Made by a program: the position numbers and the translations under genes. From NCBI RefSeq assembly GCF_012726265.1, contig NZ_JAASAG010000004.1:372001-436000 (forward strand): DNA of 64,000 nucleotides, written 5' to 3'. This stretch comes from Streptomyces sp. HNM0575 (GTDB lineage Bacteria; Actinomycetota; Actinomycetes; Streptomycetales; Streptomycetaceae). Shown one piece after another: positions 44,311-53,596 of this stretch. Within the stretch, counting starts at the first letter, position 1, and each line of letters starts with the position of its first letter. The notes beneath the pieces were generated by a model. It worked only from the letters and a program-made list of their open reading frames with translations, was not told the origin of the DNA and made no database searches.

Positions 44311-44378
44311 ACCCAGCGCCCGGCCCGATCTCGTTCCGCTCCGCTCCGCTCCTCCAACTCCCGGAAGGAACCGCCCCG

Positions 44379-44843
44379 ATGACCGAGGCACACGTACTCA
44401 AGCCCGACCGGTTCACCCGCCGCGTGCTCAATCCGCTCGTCTCCTGGCTGACGCGGCGCGGCATCGCCGTCGCGGGGTCGCGCGTGCTCGCCGTACGCGG
44501 GCGCAAGAGCGGCGAGTGGCGCCGCACCCCCGTCAACCCCCTGCTCCACGAGGGCGAGCGCTATCTCGTCGCGCCGCGCGGCCATGTCCAGTGGACGCAC
44601 AACATGCGTGCCGCGGGCGGCGGGGAGCTGCACAAGGGCAGACGCGTCGAGCGGTTCCGCGCCGTGGAGCTGGCCGACGAGGAGAAGCCGGAGGTGCTGC
44701 GCGCCTATCTGGCGAAGTGGAGTTGGGAGGCCGGTGCTTTCTTCGGCGGGCTCGACGCGCGCTCCAGCCGGGACGAACTCCTCGCCGCCGCGCACAAGCA
44801 CCCCGTCTTCCGCATCACCGACGCCGGCGACCGCACGGACTGA
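44379..44843 (+). CDS. Deazaflavin (F420)-dependent nitroreductase-family protein
   Basis: The 154-residue protein belongs to the Ddn-type F420H2-dependent quinone/nitro-reductase family. It has VLAVRGRKSGEWRRTPVNPLLHEGERYLVAPRGHVQWTHNMRAAG, in which the GRKSG and the W-T-HN block are family signatures. Members reduce quinones or nitro compounds using F420H2. GGAAGGA lies eight bases before the ATG. It follows the LysR gene on the same strand by 101 bases. Confidence 0.85.
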   Translation: MTEAHVLKPDRFTRRVLNPLVSWLTRRGIAVAGSRVLAVRGRKSGEWRRTPVNPLLHEGERYLVAPRGHVQWTHNMRAAGGGELHKGRRVERFRAVELADEEKPEVLRAYLAKWSWEAGAFFGGLDARSSRDELLAAAHKHPVFRITDAGDRTD

Positions 44844-44900
44844 GCCGGGAGCGGCCGGAATCGACCGGAAGCGGAAGCCCCGCGCGGCGGGGCCCCGCGC

Positions 44901-44931
44901 CGCCGCACGCCGCACGCCGCACGCCGCACGC
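44901..44931. repeat. CGCCGCA x4 tandem repeat
   Basis: Four perfect tandem copies of the heptamer CGCCGCA plus three further bases lie in the gap between the convergent deazaflavin-reductase and geranylgeranyl-reductase genes. Confidence 0.75.
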
Positions 44932-45013
44932 AGTACCGTCGCGCCCGGAGCGGCCCGGGGGCTCGTCCGGGGCTCCTCCGGCGGTTTCCCGGCAGCCCCT
45001 CGGCCCCGCCCCC

Positions 45014-46390
45014 TCAGCTCTGCGGGCGGTCCAGCGCGTCCAGCGCGCGCCGTGCCATCGCGCTCGTCCGTACGACCTCGGGCAGTGACGTGGCGCCGCG
45101 CGTGAACTCCGCGAAGACGTTCCACGCGGGACGGAACCCGGTGAGCGCGGCGTGCAGCATCCCCGGGCGGCGCGAGAACACGTTGAACATGCGGCGTCCG
45201 ACGCCCATCTCCACGCCCAGCCCCGCCTTGACGGCGAAGGCGTAGTTGAGGGCCTGCTGCCGGGCGTCCACCGCGTCGTGCGCCTCCGCGACGCGTACGG
45301 CCCACTCCCCGGCCAGCCGCCCGGAGCGCAGGGCGAAGGAGATTCCCTCGCGAGTCCACGGCTCCAGCAGCCCGGCCGCGTCCCCGCACACCATCACCCT
45401 GCCCCGGGACAGCGGCGAGTCCTCGGTGCGGCAGCGGGTCAAGTGCCCGGAGGAGACGCTGGGTTCGAAGCCGGCGAGGCCGAGCCTGCCGACGAAGTCC
45501 TCCAAGTACCGCTTGGTGGCGGCCCCTTCACCACGGGCCGAGATCACACCGACGGTGAGCGTGTCGCCCTTGGGGAAGACCCATCCGTAACTCCCGGGCA
45601 GCGGGCCCCAGTCGACGAGCACCCGGCCCGCCCAGTCCTCGGCGACGCTCTCCGGCACCGGGATCTCCGCCTCCAGACCCAGGTCCACCTGGTCCATCTT
45701 CACGCCGACGTGGGCGCCTATCCGGCTCGCGCTGCCGTCCGCGCCGACGACCGCGCGCGCCAGCACGGGCCGCTCGTCCCCGGAGAGCACGACGGCGACC
45801 GTGCGGCGGTCGGGTACCGCGGCGCCGTGCTGTTCGACGCGGGTGACGGTCACGCCCGTACGTACCCTGGCGCCCGCCTTGACCGCGTACTCGACCAGCG
45901 ACTCGTCCAGCTCGGAGCGGTTGACCAGGCCGAAGAGCATCTGCCGGGAGCGGCGGGTGCGCGTGAGCCTGCCGTTGAGGGAGAAGGTCACGGCGTGCAC
46001 GCGGTCGCGCAGCGGCAGGTCGAAGCCGGGCGGCAGGGCGTCACGGGAGGGCCCGATGATGCCGCCGCCGCACGTCTTGTAGCGGGGCAGCTCGGCCTTC
46101 TCCAGCAGCAGCACTCGGCGTCCCGCGACCGCGGCCGCGTACGCGGCGGAGGCTCCCGCGGGGCCGGCGCCGACCACGACCACGTCCCACACCGGGTCCT
46201 CGGCCTCAGCACCGGCGACCTCGTCGGGGACGGAGGCGGCGGAGGGCTCGGCCCCGGGGGCTCCGGCGTCCGGACTGCCGTTGTCCTCCGGCTCGTTGGG
46301 CTTGCCGCTCCAGGACCCCTCGCCGCCTGCGGCGTCTGCCGCTCCGGCGTCGCCCCGGCCCTCTGCCCCGGCTGCGTCCTCGCTGTTCAC
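45014..46390 (-). CDS. Geranylgeranyl-reductase-family FAD oxidoreductase
   Basis: The 458-residue flavoprotein has its FAD motif WDVVVVGAGPAGASAAYAA near residues 68-86, after an unusual 65-residue Glu/Ala/Gly/Pro leader. Then come the LPRYKTCGGGIIG block, VVGADGSASRIG, and GDAAGLLEPWTREGI, all signatures of the geranylgeranyl reductase family. In actinobacteria such enzymes hydrogenate isoprenoid chains, for example of menaquinone. The start is GTG with GGAGCGGAAG upstream. The long leader might be shorter in life if an internal start is used, since the catalytic domain begins only after it. It is divergent from the dipeptidase gene. Confidence 0.85.
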   Translation of the reverse strand: MNSEDAAGAEGRGDAGAADAAGGEGSWSGKPNEPEDNGSPDAGAPGAEPSAASVPDEVAGAEAEDPVWDVVVVGAGPAGASAAYAAAVAGRRVLLLEKAELPRYKTCGGGIIGPSRDALPPGFDLPLRDRVHAVTFSLNGRLTRTRRSRQMLFGLVNRSELDESLVEYAVKAGARVRTGVTVTRVEQHGAAVPDRRTVAVVLSGDERPVLARAVVGADGSASRIGAHVGVKMDQVDLGLEAEIPVPESVAEDWAGRVLVDWGPLPGSYGWVFPKGDTLTVGVISARGEGAATKRYLEDFVGRLGLAGFEPSVSSGHLTRCRTEDSPLSRGRVMVCGDAAGLLEPWTREGISFALRSGRLAGEWAVRVAEAHDAVDARQQALNYAFAVKAGLGVEMGVGRRMFNVFSRRPGMLHAALTGFRPAWNVFAEFTRGATSLPEVVRTSAMARRALDALDRPQS

Positions 46391-46571
46391 GATGTGCTTC
46401 CGCTCCCGCTCGACCTCGGCTTGGTGTGGCCGGTCGCATCCTACGGCGCCGCTGCGTGCGCGCCCCCTGTGGGAGGATCACGGGCGACTGCACGCACGTT
46501 CCCTGCACTGCGGGCGCACAAGGGCCACGCAGCCGGGACGTGCGGACACCGCGCCCACAAGGAGCATTCAC

Positions 46572-48014
46572 ATGACTCTCAGCCCGGCCCGCGGCGAGGA
46601 CGGAACGACCGCAGCCTCCGGCGGCGCCGCAGACGCCGGTGGGCCCGAGGCCTCCGCCGTCGCCGCCGTCTCCGCCGCCGTCTCGTCGCTCATGCCGCGC
46701 GCCCGCGCCGAGCTGGCGGAACTGGTGGCCTTCCGCTCCGTGGCCGACCCCGCGCAGTTCCCGAAGAGCGAGTGCGAGGGCGCCGCCCGCTGGGTCGCCG
46801 ACGCGCTGCGCGCCGAAGGCTTCCAGGACGTGGACGTGTTCGGGACGCCCGACGGCACCGAGTCCGTGCACGGTGTGCTGCCGGGCCCGCAGGGCGCCCC
46901 GACGGTGCTGCTCTACGCCCACTACGACGTGCAGCCGCCGCTGGACGAAGACGCCTGGCACACCCCGCCGTTCACGCTGACGGAACGCGACGGACGTTGG
47001 TACGGGCGCGGCGCCGCGGACTGCAAGGGCGGAATCATCATGCACCTCATGGCGGTCCGTGCGCTGCGCGCGGCGGGCGGAATGCCGCCCGTGACGGTCA
47101 AGTTGATCGCGGAGGGCTCGGAGGAGCAGGGCACGGGCGGCCTCCAGCAGTACGCGGAGGCACACCCCGAGCTGCTGGCTGCGGACACGATCGTCATCGG
47201 CGACACGGGTAACTTCCGCGCCGGTCTGCCGACGGTCACCGCGTCGCTGCGCGGGATGTCCGGGCTCCAGATCACGGTGGAGACGCTCCAAGGGAACCTG
47301 CATTCCGGGCAGTTCGGCGGGGCCGCCCCCGACGCGCTCGCGGCGCTGATCCGCCTGCTCGACTCGCTGCGCGACGCGGACGGCGGCACCGTCATCGACG
47401 GCCTGGAGCCCGGCCCCCGCTGGGAGGGCCTGGAGTATCCCGAGGAGGACTTCCGCTCCGACGCGCGCGTGCTCGACGGCGTCGCCCTGACCGGCTCAGG
47501 CAGCGTCGCCGACCGCATCTGGGCGCAGCCCTCGGTCACCGTGCTGGGCATCGACTGCCCTCCCGTCGTCGGCGCTACCCCGTCCGTACAGGCGAAGGCA
47601 CGGGCGTCGGTCGGGCTGCGGGTGCCGCCGGGCGCGGACACCGAGGAGCTGACCCGGCTGCTCATCGCCCATCTCGAGGCGCACACCCCGTGGGGCGCGC
47701 GGGTCGCCGTCGAACGGACGGGTCAGGGACAGCCGTTCAGCGCGGACACCACGAGCCCCGCGTACCGTGCGATGGCCGGGGCGCTGCGGGCCGCCTACGA
47801 CGGGCAGGAGATGCAGATCGCCGGGCAGGGCGGCTCGATCCCGCTGTGCGACACCCTCGCCTCGCTGTATCCGCGGGCGGAGATCCTGCTCATCGGTCTG
47901 AGCGAGCCCGCGGCGCAGATCCACGCGGTCAACGAGAGCGTCTCGCCTGAGGAGTTGGAGCGGCTCTCCGTAGCGGAGGCGCTGTTCCTGCGGGAGTACG
48001 CACGGCGCGTCTGA
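46572..48014 (+). CDS. M20-family dipeptidase
   Basis: The 480-residue protein is a di-zinc M20 peptidase. The metal and catalytic residues are in LLYAHYDVQPP (His and Asp), YGRGAADCKGG (bridging Asp) and IAEGSEEQGTGG (catalytic Glu). The dimerisation domain sits in the middle (SLRGMSGLQITVETLQGNLHSG). The C-terminus has AAQIHAVNESVSPEELER with a metal histidine. It probably hydrolyses dipeptides in the cytoplasm. AAGGAG lies seven bases before the ATG. The first 30 residues are Ala/Gly-rich. Confidence 0.9.
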   Translation: MTLSPARGEDGTTAASGGAADAGGPEASAVAAVSAAVSSLMPRARAELAELVAFRSVADPAQFPKSECEGAARWVADALRAEGFQDVDVFGTPDGTESVHGVLPGPQGAPTVLLYAHYDVQPPLDEDAWHTPPFTLTERDGRWYGRGAADCKGGIIMHLMAVRALRAAGGMPPVTVKLIAEGSEEQGTGGLQQYAEAHPELLAADTIVIGDTGNFRAGLPTVTASLRGMSGLQITVETLQGNLHSGQFGGAAPDALAALIRLLDSLRDADGGTVIDGLEPGPRWEGLEYPEEDFRSDARVLDGVALTGSGSVADRIWAQPSVTVLGIDCPPVVGATPSVQAKARASVGLRVPPGADTEELTRLLIAHLEAHTPWGARVAVERTGQGQPFSADTTSPAYRAMAGALRAAYDGQEMQIAGQGGSIPLCDTLASLYPRAEILLIGLSEPAAQIHAVNESVSPEELERLSVAEALFLREYARRV

Positions 48015-48104
48015 CCGCTACGGGCGGCCGGCGGCCGGGCCACGGCGATACGGCTCCGGCCGCATGACGGCTGCCGCAACCGGGAGGCGCAACCGGGGGG
48101 CGCA

Positions 48105-48150
48105 GCCATGTCCGGCTGACCGGCTGACCGGCTGTCCGCCCGGACATGGC
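48105..48150. terminator. Bidirectional terminator between dipeptidase and P-loop/Nudix genes
   Basis: GCCATGTCCGG (48105-48115) pairs exactly with CCGGACATGGC (48140-48150), an 11-bp stem. The loop contains three head-to-tail copies of a CTGACCGG-like octamer. It lies between the stops of two convergent genes. It lacks a U-run, as is usual for streptomycete terminators. Confidence 0.65.
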
Positions 48151-49194
48151 CTACGCCGCGTCCCGGCCCCCCAGTTCGCCGACGGGAGAGCCCGCCTCCA
48201 GGTAGAGGGGGTACCCGCTCTCGCGTGCCCGCAGCGCGCCGCGCAGCCTCTCCAGCCGTACGGCGGGCAGGAGTTCGGCGGCTTCGCTCTCGGTGACGAA
48301 GCGCCAGCCGCGCAGCTCCGCGCCCGGAAGCAGCACCCGCTCCGCCTCCTCGGCGGCGAGGCGTCCGCCGTCGAAGAGGAGGCGGATCCCGCCGTAGCCC
48401 GGGGGGCGGGGCGGCTCCCAGTCGGTGACGAGCAGCCGCGGATCGGTCTTCAGCCGCAGTCCGAGTTCCTCGGCGACCTCGCGCACTCCGGCGCGCGCGG
48501 GCGCCTCGCCGCGTTCGACCACGCCGCCGGGGAACTCCCAGCCGGGCTTGTATGTCGGGTCGACGAGCAGCACCCGGTCCTGCTCGTCGAAGAGCAGCAC
48601 CCCCGCCGCCACGGTCTCGGCGGTCGGCTCGGGCGTCTGCACGATTTCGAGGCTTCCGGCTCCCGCGCGCAGCGCTCCCGCGACCTCCTCCGCGGTCTGC
48701 CGCGGGGTGAGCCCGGAGGTCTCCACGGTGTGCGCGTCCTCGGTGAGCCAGCCCAGCGCGGCCCGGTACGCGGGCAGCTGTCTGCGGCACCAACTGCGGT
48801 CCGCACGGCCCCCGTTGTCCTCTGACTCCTCGATACGTGTCCGAAGTATCGTTTCGTCCGCGTGGAGCAGCACGTGCCGTACCGGTATCCGGCGGGCGGC
48901 GAGCGCGCCGAAGATCTCGTCCCGGTACTCCTGCCGCAGCAGCGTCATGGGGACGATCAGCGGCCCTGGCACCTCCGTGAGCAGCGCCGCCGCGGTGTCG
49001 GCCACGAGCCGCCGCCAGGACGGAAGTTGCTGGTAGTCGTCGACCTGCGCGAGGCGTTCCTTGGGGAGCATGCATCGCAGCCCCGTGCCGATCAGGGCCG
49101 GGTCGCACAGGGTGCTTCCCGGGATCAGCTCCACGAGTTCGTGCGCCGCGGTGGTCTTTCCCGCGCCGAAGGCGCCGTTGAGCCACACGATCAC
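48151..49194 (-). CDS. P-loop kinase-like domain fused to a Nudix hydrolase
   Basis: The 347-residue protein starts with a P-loop domain, VIVWLNGAFGAGKTT (Walker A, residues 1-15), and continues as a small AAA/kinase-like domain to about residue 185. This part includes PMTLLRQEYRDEIFGAL and HVLLHADETILRTRI, which resemble shikimate- or gluconate-kinase folds. Residues about 190-345 are a Nudix domain with a canonical box near 214-237 (GGVVERGEAPARAGVREVAEELG). A kinase plus Nudix protein could act on nucleotides or tRNA ends; I cannot say which. The GTG start has GAGGGGG six bases upstream. The frame is open for 100 codons further upstream, but without supporting features. Confidence 0.8.
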   Translation of the reverse strand: MIVWLNGAFGAGKTTAAHELVELIPGSTLCDPALIGTGLRCMLPKERLAQVDDYQQLPSWRRLVADTAAALLTEVPGPLIVPMTLLRQEYRDEIFGALAARRIPVRHVLLHADETILRTRIEESEDNGGRADRSWCRRQLPAYRAALGWLTEDAHTVETSGLTPRQTAEEVAGALRAGAGSLEIVQTPEPTAETVAAGVLLFDEQDRVLLVDPTYKPGWEFPGGVVERGEAPARAGVREVAEELGLRLKTDPRLLVTDWEPPRPPGYGGIRLLFDGGRLAAEEAERVLLPGAELRGWRFVTESEAAELLPAVRLERLRGALRARESGYPLYLEAGSPVGELGGRDAA

Positions 49195-49514
49195 GGTCGG
49201 TCCCCCTCTGCCGTCGCCCCCCGTTTCACGCTGCCCGCTCAACCCTGCCACGGAAACGCGCGGGGGCGGCGCCGTCGCAAAACCCTGGCGCGCGCGGCGG
49301 ATTTCACCACAGCGCGGCCGGAAACGACGCGGTGGACGCCCGGGCGGGCGCCGTCGTGCGCGGCAGAACGGGGGCCGCCGGTACGGCAGGACCGGCGCCA
49401 CGAGGAGCCCACGGGGAGCCACGAGTCGCCAGCGGTACGCGGGTACTCCGGGGGCGGCGGGCCCGCGGCCGGGCTCACCGCCCCGAGGGGCACGGGCTCG
49501 CGGGGCAGCCGCCC
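49195..49514. other. Intergenic stretch, nothing supported
   Basis: The 320 bases between the P-loop/Nudix start and the end of the TIGR03086 gene contain no frame that I accept as coding and no clear palindrome. Confidence 0.5.
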
Positions 49515-50099
49515 TCAACCCGTGACGGCCGGGCTCCAGTCCGGGTCGCGCCCGCTGAGAGCGAGGAGTTCGGTGAAGGGCGAAGCCCCCTCCGGCACCG
49601 GGAAGGGCTCGCCGAAGACGCCCATCTTCCGCCCCGTGGGCGCCAGTTCGCGCCAGCCCGCCACCAGCACCGGCATGCTCGGCTCATACGGTGCGAAGTC
49701 CTGGCCGGTGGCGCGGGCGAGGTCCCAGGCGTGCACGGTGAGGTCGCCCAGCACCATTCCGCCCACGGTGGCCTGCGGCAGGCCCATGCCCTGCGACGTG
49801 CCTTCCAGCGCCCCGGGGGCCGACCAGGCCGCCACGAGGCGGGCGGTCTCGTCGTCGAAGCGTCCTCGCCAGTCCCCTCCCCCTCCCACGCGGTCGGGTG
49901 TGACGGAGAAGTCAGCCGTGCCCTTCGCGGCCAGCGCCTGGAAGCTCACCACGACGTGGAAGAGGTGGTTCAGCAGGGCCCGCACGTCGTACTCGCTGCA
50001 CGGTGTCGGGTCGCCGAACTGCTCCTCCCGCACGCCGTGCACGACGGGGCGGGCCTCGCGGGCGGCGCCTTCCAGCAGTACGGAGATTTCGTTCGCCAT
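49515..50099 (-). CDS. TIGR03086-family metal-binding protein (DinB/maleylpyruvate-isomerase-like)
   Basis: The 194-residue protein is a four-helix DinB-fold protein. The metal histidines appear in LLNHLFHVV (about residue 44-48) and VHAWDLARATGQ, a block I associate with TIGR03086. Some relatives are mycothiol-dependent isomerases or transferases, which suits an actinomycete. The particular reaction is unknown. It starts with ATG, divergent from the AraC-type gene with 77 bases between the starts. Confidence 0.8.
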   Translation of the reverse strand: MANEISVLLEGAAREARPVVHGVREEQFGDPTPCSEYDVRALLNHLFHVVVSFQALAAKGTADFSVTPDRVGGGGDWRGRFDDETARLVAAWSAPGALEGTSQGMGLPQATVGGMVLGDLTVHAWDLARATGQDFAPYEPSMPVLVAGWRELAPTGRKMGVFGEPFPVPEGASPFTELLALSGRDPDWSPAVTG

Positions 50100-50176
50100 G
50101 TCCGGAAAGCTAGGGCGGAAGTACGGGCACCGGCTTGAAGAAACGCGACATCGCACCCGGGCATAGGATCGGCGCC

Positions 50177-51184
<1,008 letters not shown>

Positions 51185-51312
51185 CCCGGTCCTCCGCTGA
51201 CCACCGGCCCCGCCGCCGCCCCGGGTCCGTAGCTTCGGCGATCCCGGCGCTTCGCCGATCCGGCGCTTCGGCGCTTCGGCGATCCCGCGGCTCGCGGCCC
51301 GGTGCCCCGCGC

Positions 51313-52389
51313 TCAACCGCGGTCCAGGTCCCGGCCGCCCGGGTCACGGTCGACACCCAGGTCGACGCCTTGGCGGAAGTCACCGTCGAGGCCACCGTCG
51401 ATGCCCCGGCCGAGGTCGCGGTCCAGATCACGCTCCAGGCCGCGGTCCAGGCCGCGGTCCAGGTCCAGGTCCCGGCAGGCCGCGGCCGCTCCGATGAGCC
51501 CGGCGTCGGTGCCCATCTGCGCCGGCGCCACCTCCAGCCCCTTGACGAACGACAGCGTCGCGAACTCCCCGAGCGCCCGGCGCAGCGGCGTGAAGAGGAC
51601 CTCCCCCGCCTTCGCCACTCCCCCTCCGAGCACCACGATCTCGACCTCGACGAGCGTGGCCGTGGCGGCGATGCCGGCGGCGAGCGCGCGGGCGGCGCGC
51701 TCGTACGACGCGACGGCGACCGGATCCCCGGCTCTCGCCGAGACGGCGACGGCCGCCGCGGACGCGTCGCCGTCGGGGCCCGGACGCCAGCCACGGTCCA
51801 GGGCGCGGCGGGCGATGTTGGGGCCGCTCGCGATGCGTTCGACGCAGCCGCGTCCGCCGCAGGGGCAGCTGTCGCCGTCGAGATCGACGCTGATGTGGCC
51901 GATGTGGCCGGCGTTGCCGCTGGGGCCGGGGTGCAGTTCGCCGCCGAGGACGAGCCCGCCGCCGACGCCGGTGGAGACCACCATGCACAGCGCGCCCGTA
52001 CGCCCGCGGGCCGCGCCCTGCCAGTGCTCGGCCGCGGCCATCGCGACGCCGTCGCCGACGAGGGTCACCGGCAGTCCGCCCGTACGCTCCCGTACGCCCT
52101 CGACCAGCGGGAAGTCGCGCCAGCCGGGGATGTTGACCGGAGAGACCGTGCCCGCCTTGGCGTCCACCGGGCCCGCGCTTCCGATGCCGACCGCCCGGAC
52201 CCCCGGCCACAGCGCGGACCCCGCCAGCTCGTCCAGGACCTCGCGCAGGGCGGCCATCACCTGCTCGCCGGTGCCGCGGGGCGGCGTCGGGCGCTGTGCG
52301 CGCAGGAGCAGCCCGCCGCCGCTGTCCACCAGTGCGCCCGCGATCTTCGTACCGCCGATGTCCAGGGCCGCGACGAGGTCCGTGTGCAT
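51313..52389 (-). CDS. ROK-family sugar kinase (glucokinase-like)
   Basis: The 358-residue protein has the ROK kinase motifs: the phosphate loop DIGGTKIAGALVDSGG, the catalytic block GNAGHIGHISVD, and the zinc site CPCGGRGCVERIASG. It would phosphorylate a hexose with ATP. The last 50 residues are unusual: an Arg/Asp/Gly/Leu repeat (LDRGLDRGLERDLDRDLGRG and on) made by short DNA repeats at 51340-51470, which no ROK kinase needs. The ATG at 52389 is chosen for the normal N-terminus. It is divergent from a LacI regulator and shares its operator region. Confidence 0.85.
   Translation of the reverse strand: MHTDLVAALDIGGTKIAGALVDSGGGLLLRAQRPTPPRGTGEQVMAALREVLDELAGSALWPGVRAVGIGSAGPVDAKAGTVSPVNIPGWRDFPLVEGVRERTGGLPVTLVGDGVAMAAAEHWQGAARGRTGALCMVVSTGVGGGLVLGGELHPGPSGNAGHIGHISVDLDGDSCPCGGRGCVERIASGPNIARRALDRGWRPGPDGDASAAAVAVSARAGDPVAVASYERAARALAAGIAATATLVEVEIVVLGGGVAKAGEVLFTPLRRALGEFATLSFVKGLEVAPAQMGTDAGLIGAAAACRDLDLDRGLDRGLERDLDRDLGRGIDGGLDGDFRQGVDLGVDRDPGGRDLDRG
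51393..51480. repeat. Short degenerate repeats encoding the ROK kinase C-terminal tail
   Basis: Imperfect copies of GTCCAGGCCGCG and GTCCAGGTC follow one another. They encode the Asp/Arg/Gly/Leu tail of the kinase and look like recent slippage expansion. Confidence 0.6.
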
Positions 52390-52450
52390 GGGTGATGTAC
52401 TCCCGGGGATGGGCCGGAGACCCGCCCCCGGACGGGAACGGACGAACATT

Positions 52451-52485
52451 CAGTCTGGCGGTTTCTGACAACGTTGTCCAGACTG
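52451..52485. promoter_or_regulatory. LacI-type operator with nested inverted repeats
   Basis: GACAACGTTGTC (52467-52478) is a perfect 12-bp palindrome with the central CG typical of LacI-family operators. It is enclosed by the perfect inverted pair CAGTCTGG (52451-52458) and CCAGACTG (52478-52485). The site lies between the divergent ROK kinase and LacI genes, 62 bases or more from each start. Confidence 0.75.
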
Positions 52486-52546
52486 CTGTGAGAGGCAGCT
52501 ATGCTGCTCGCTGCCGCTCCACCGCCTCGAGGGGGACCCGAACGCC

Positions 52547-53596
52547 GTGCCCGAGACCGTACGTTCCGCCGCCGCCCGCGCCCCCGGGGGCCGGTACGGC
52601 AACCGGCCCACCATGAAGGACGTCGCCGCCCGCGCCGGGGTCGGCCTCAAGACCGTCTCCCGGGTGGTCAACGGCGAGGCGGGCGTCTCCCCCGACACCG
52701 AGCGCCGCGTCCAGGATTCGATCACCGCTCTCGGCTTCCGGCGCAACGACAGCGCGCGCATCCTCCGCAAGGGCCGCACCGCCAGCATCGGACTCGTGCT
52801 GGAGGACCTCGCCGACCCCTTCTACGCGCCCCTGAGCCGAGCCGTCGAAGAGGTCGCCCGCGCACACGGCGCCCTGCTGATCAACGGCTCCAGCGCCGAG
52901 GACCCCGGCCGCGAGCAGGAGTTGGTCCTCGCACTGTGCGCCCGGCGCGTGGACGGCCTCGTGATCGTCCCGGCCAGCGACGACCACCGCTACCTGGAGC
53001 CCGAGATAGCCGCGGGGGTCGCCACCGTCTTCGTGGACCGCCCGCCGGGCAGGATCGACGCGGACCGGGTGCTCGTCGACAGCTTCGCCGGCGCCCGCGA
53101 AGGCGTCGAGCACCTCATCGCACACGGGCACCGCCGCATCGGCTTCATCGGCGACCTGCCGCGCATCCACACCGCGTACGAGCGCATCAGGGGCTACGAG
53201 ACCGCGATGTCCGAGGCGGACCTCCCGGTGCACGCGGGCTGGCTGGCACCCGGCGCCACGGATCCCGAGCGGGTACGGGCCGACGCCGAGCGCATGCTGA
53301 AGGGACCCGAACCGGTCACGGCGGTCTTCGCGGGCAACAACCGGGTGACGGTCACACTGGTGCGGGTGCTCGCCGAACTGGACCGGCCCGTGGCGCTCGT
53401 GGGCTTCGACGACTTCGAACTCGCGGACATGCTCTCGCCGCCGGTGTCCGTCGTCTCCCAGGATCCGGCCCAACTCGGCCGCGCGGCGGCCGATCTGCTC
53501 TTCCGGCGGCTGGAGGGCGCTCACGATCCGCCGCAGCTGCTGACGCATCCGACGAGGCTGATCGCACGGGGCTCGGGCGAACTGCCCCCTGCGTGA
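52547..53596 (+). CDS. LacI-family transcriptional regulator
   Basis: The 349-residue repressor has the LacI helix-turn-helix at residues 22-45 (TMKDVAARAGVGLKTVSRVVNGEAGVS) and a periplasmic-binding-type sugar sensor after it (IGLVLEDLADPFYAPLSRAVEEVA, HLIAHGHRRIGFIGD, LVGFDDFELADML). It probably controls itself and the divergent ROK kinase through the palindrome between them. The effector sugar cannot be predicted. The start is GTG with GAGGGGGA eleven bases upstream. Confidence 0.9.
   Translation: MPETVRSAAARAPGGRYGNRPTMKDVAARAGVGLKTVSRVVNGEAGVSPDTERRVQDSITALGFRRNDSARILRKGRTASIGLVLEDLADPFYAPLSRAVEEVARAHGALLINGSSAEDPGREQELVLALCARRVDGLVIVPASDDHRYLEPEIAAGVATVFVDRPPGRIDADRVLVDSFAGAREGVEHLIAHGHRRIGFIGDLPRIHTAYERIRGYETAMSEADLPVHAGWLAPGATDPERVRADAERMLKGPEPVTAVFAGNNRVTVTLVRVLAELDRPVALVGFDDFELADMLSPPVSVVSQDPAQLGRAAADLLFRRLEGAHDPPQLLTHPTRLIARGSGELPPA

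Noticed and set aside
45455..45475. GGTTCGAA pentamer-type T-loop match
   Set aside because: It lies in the geranylgeranyl-reductase coding sequence, with no cloverleaf.
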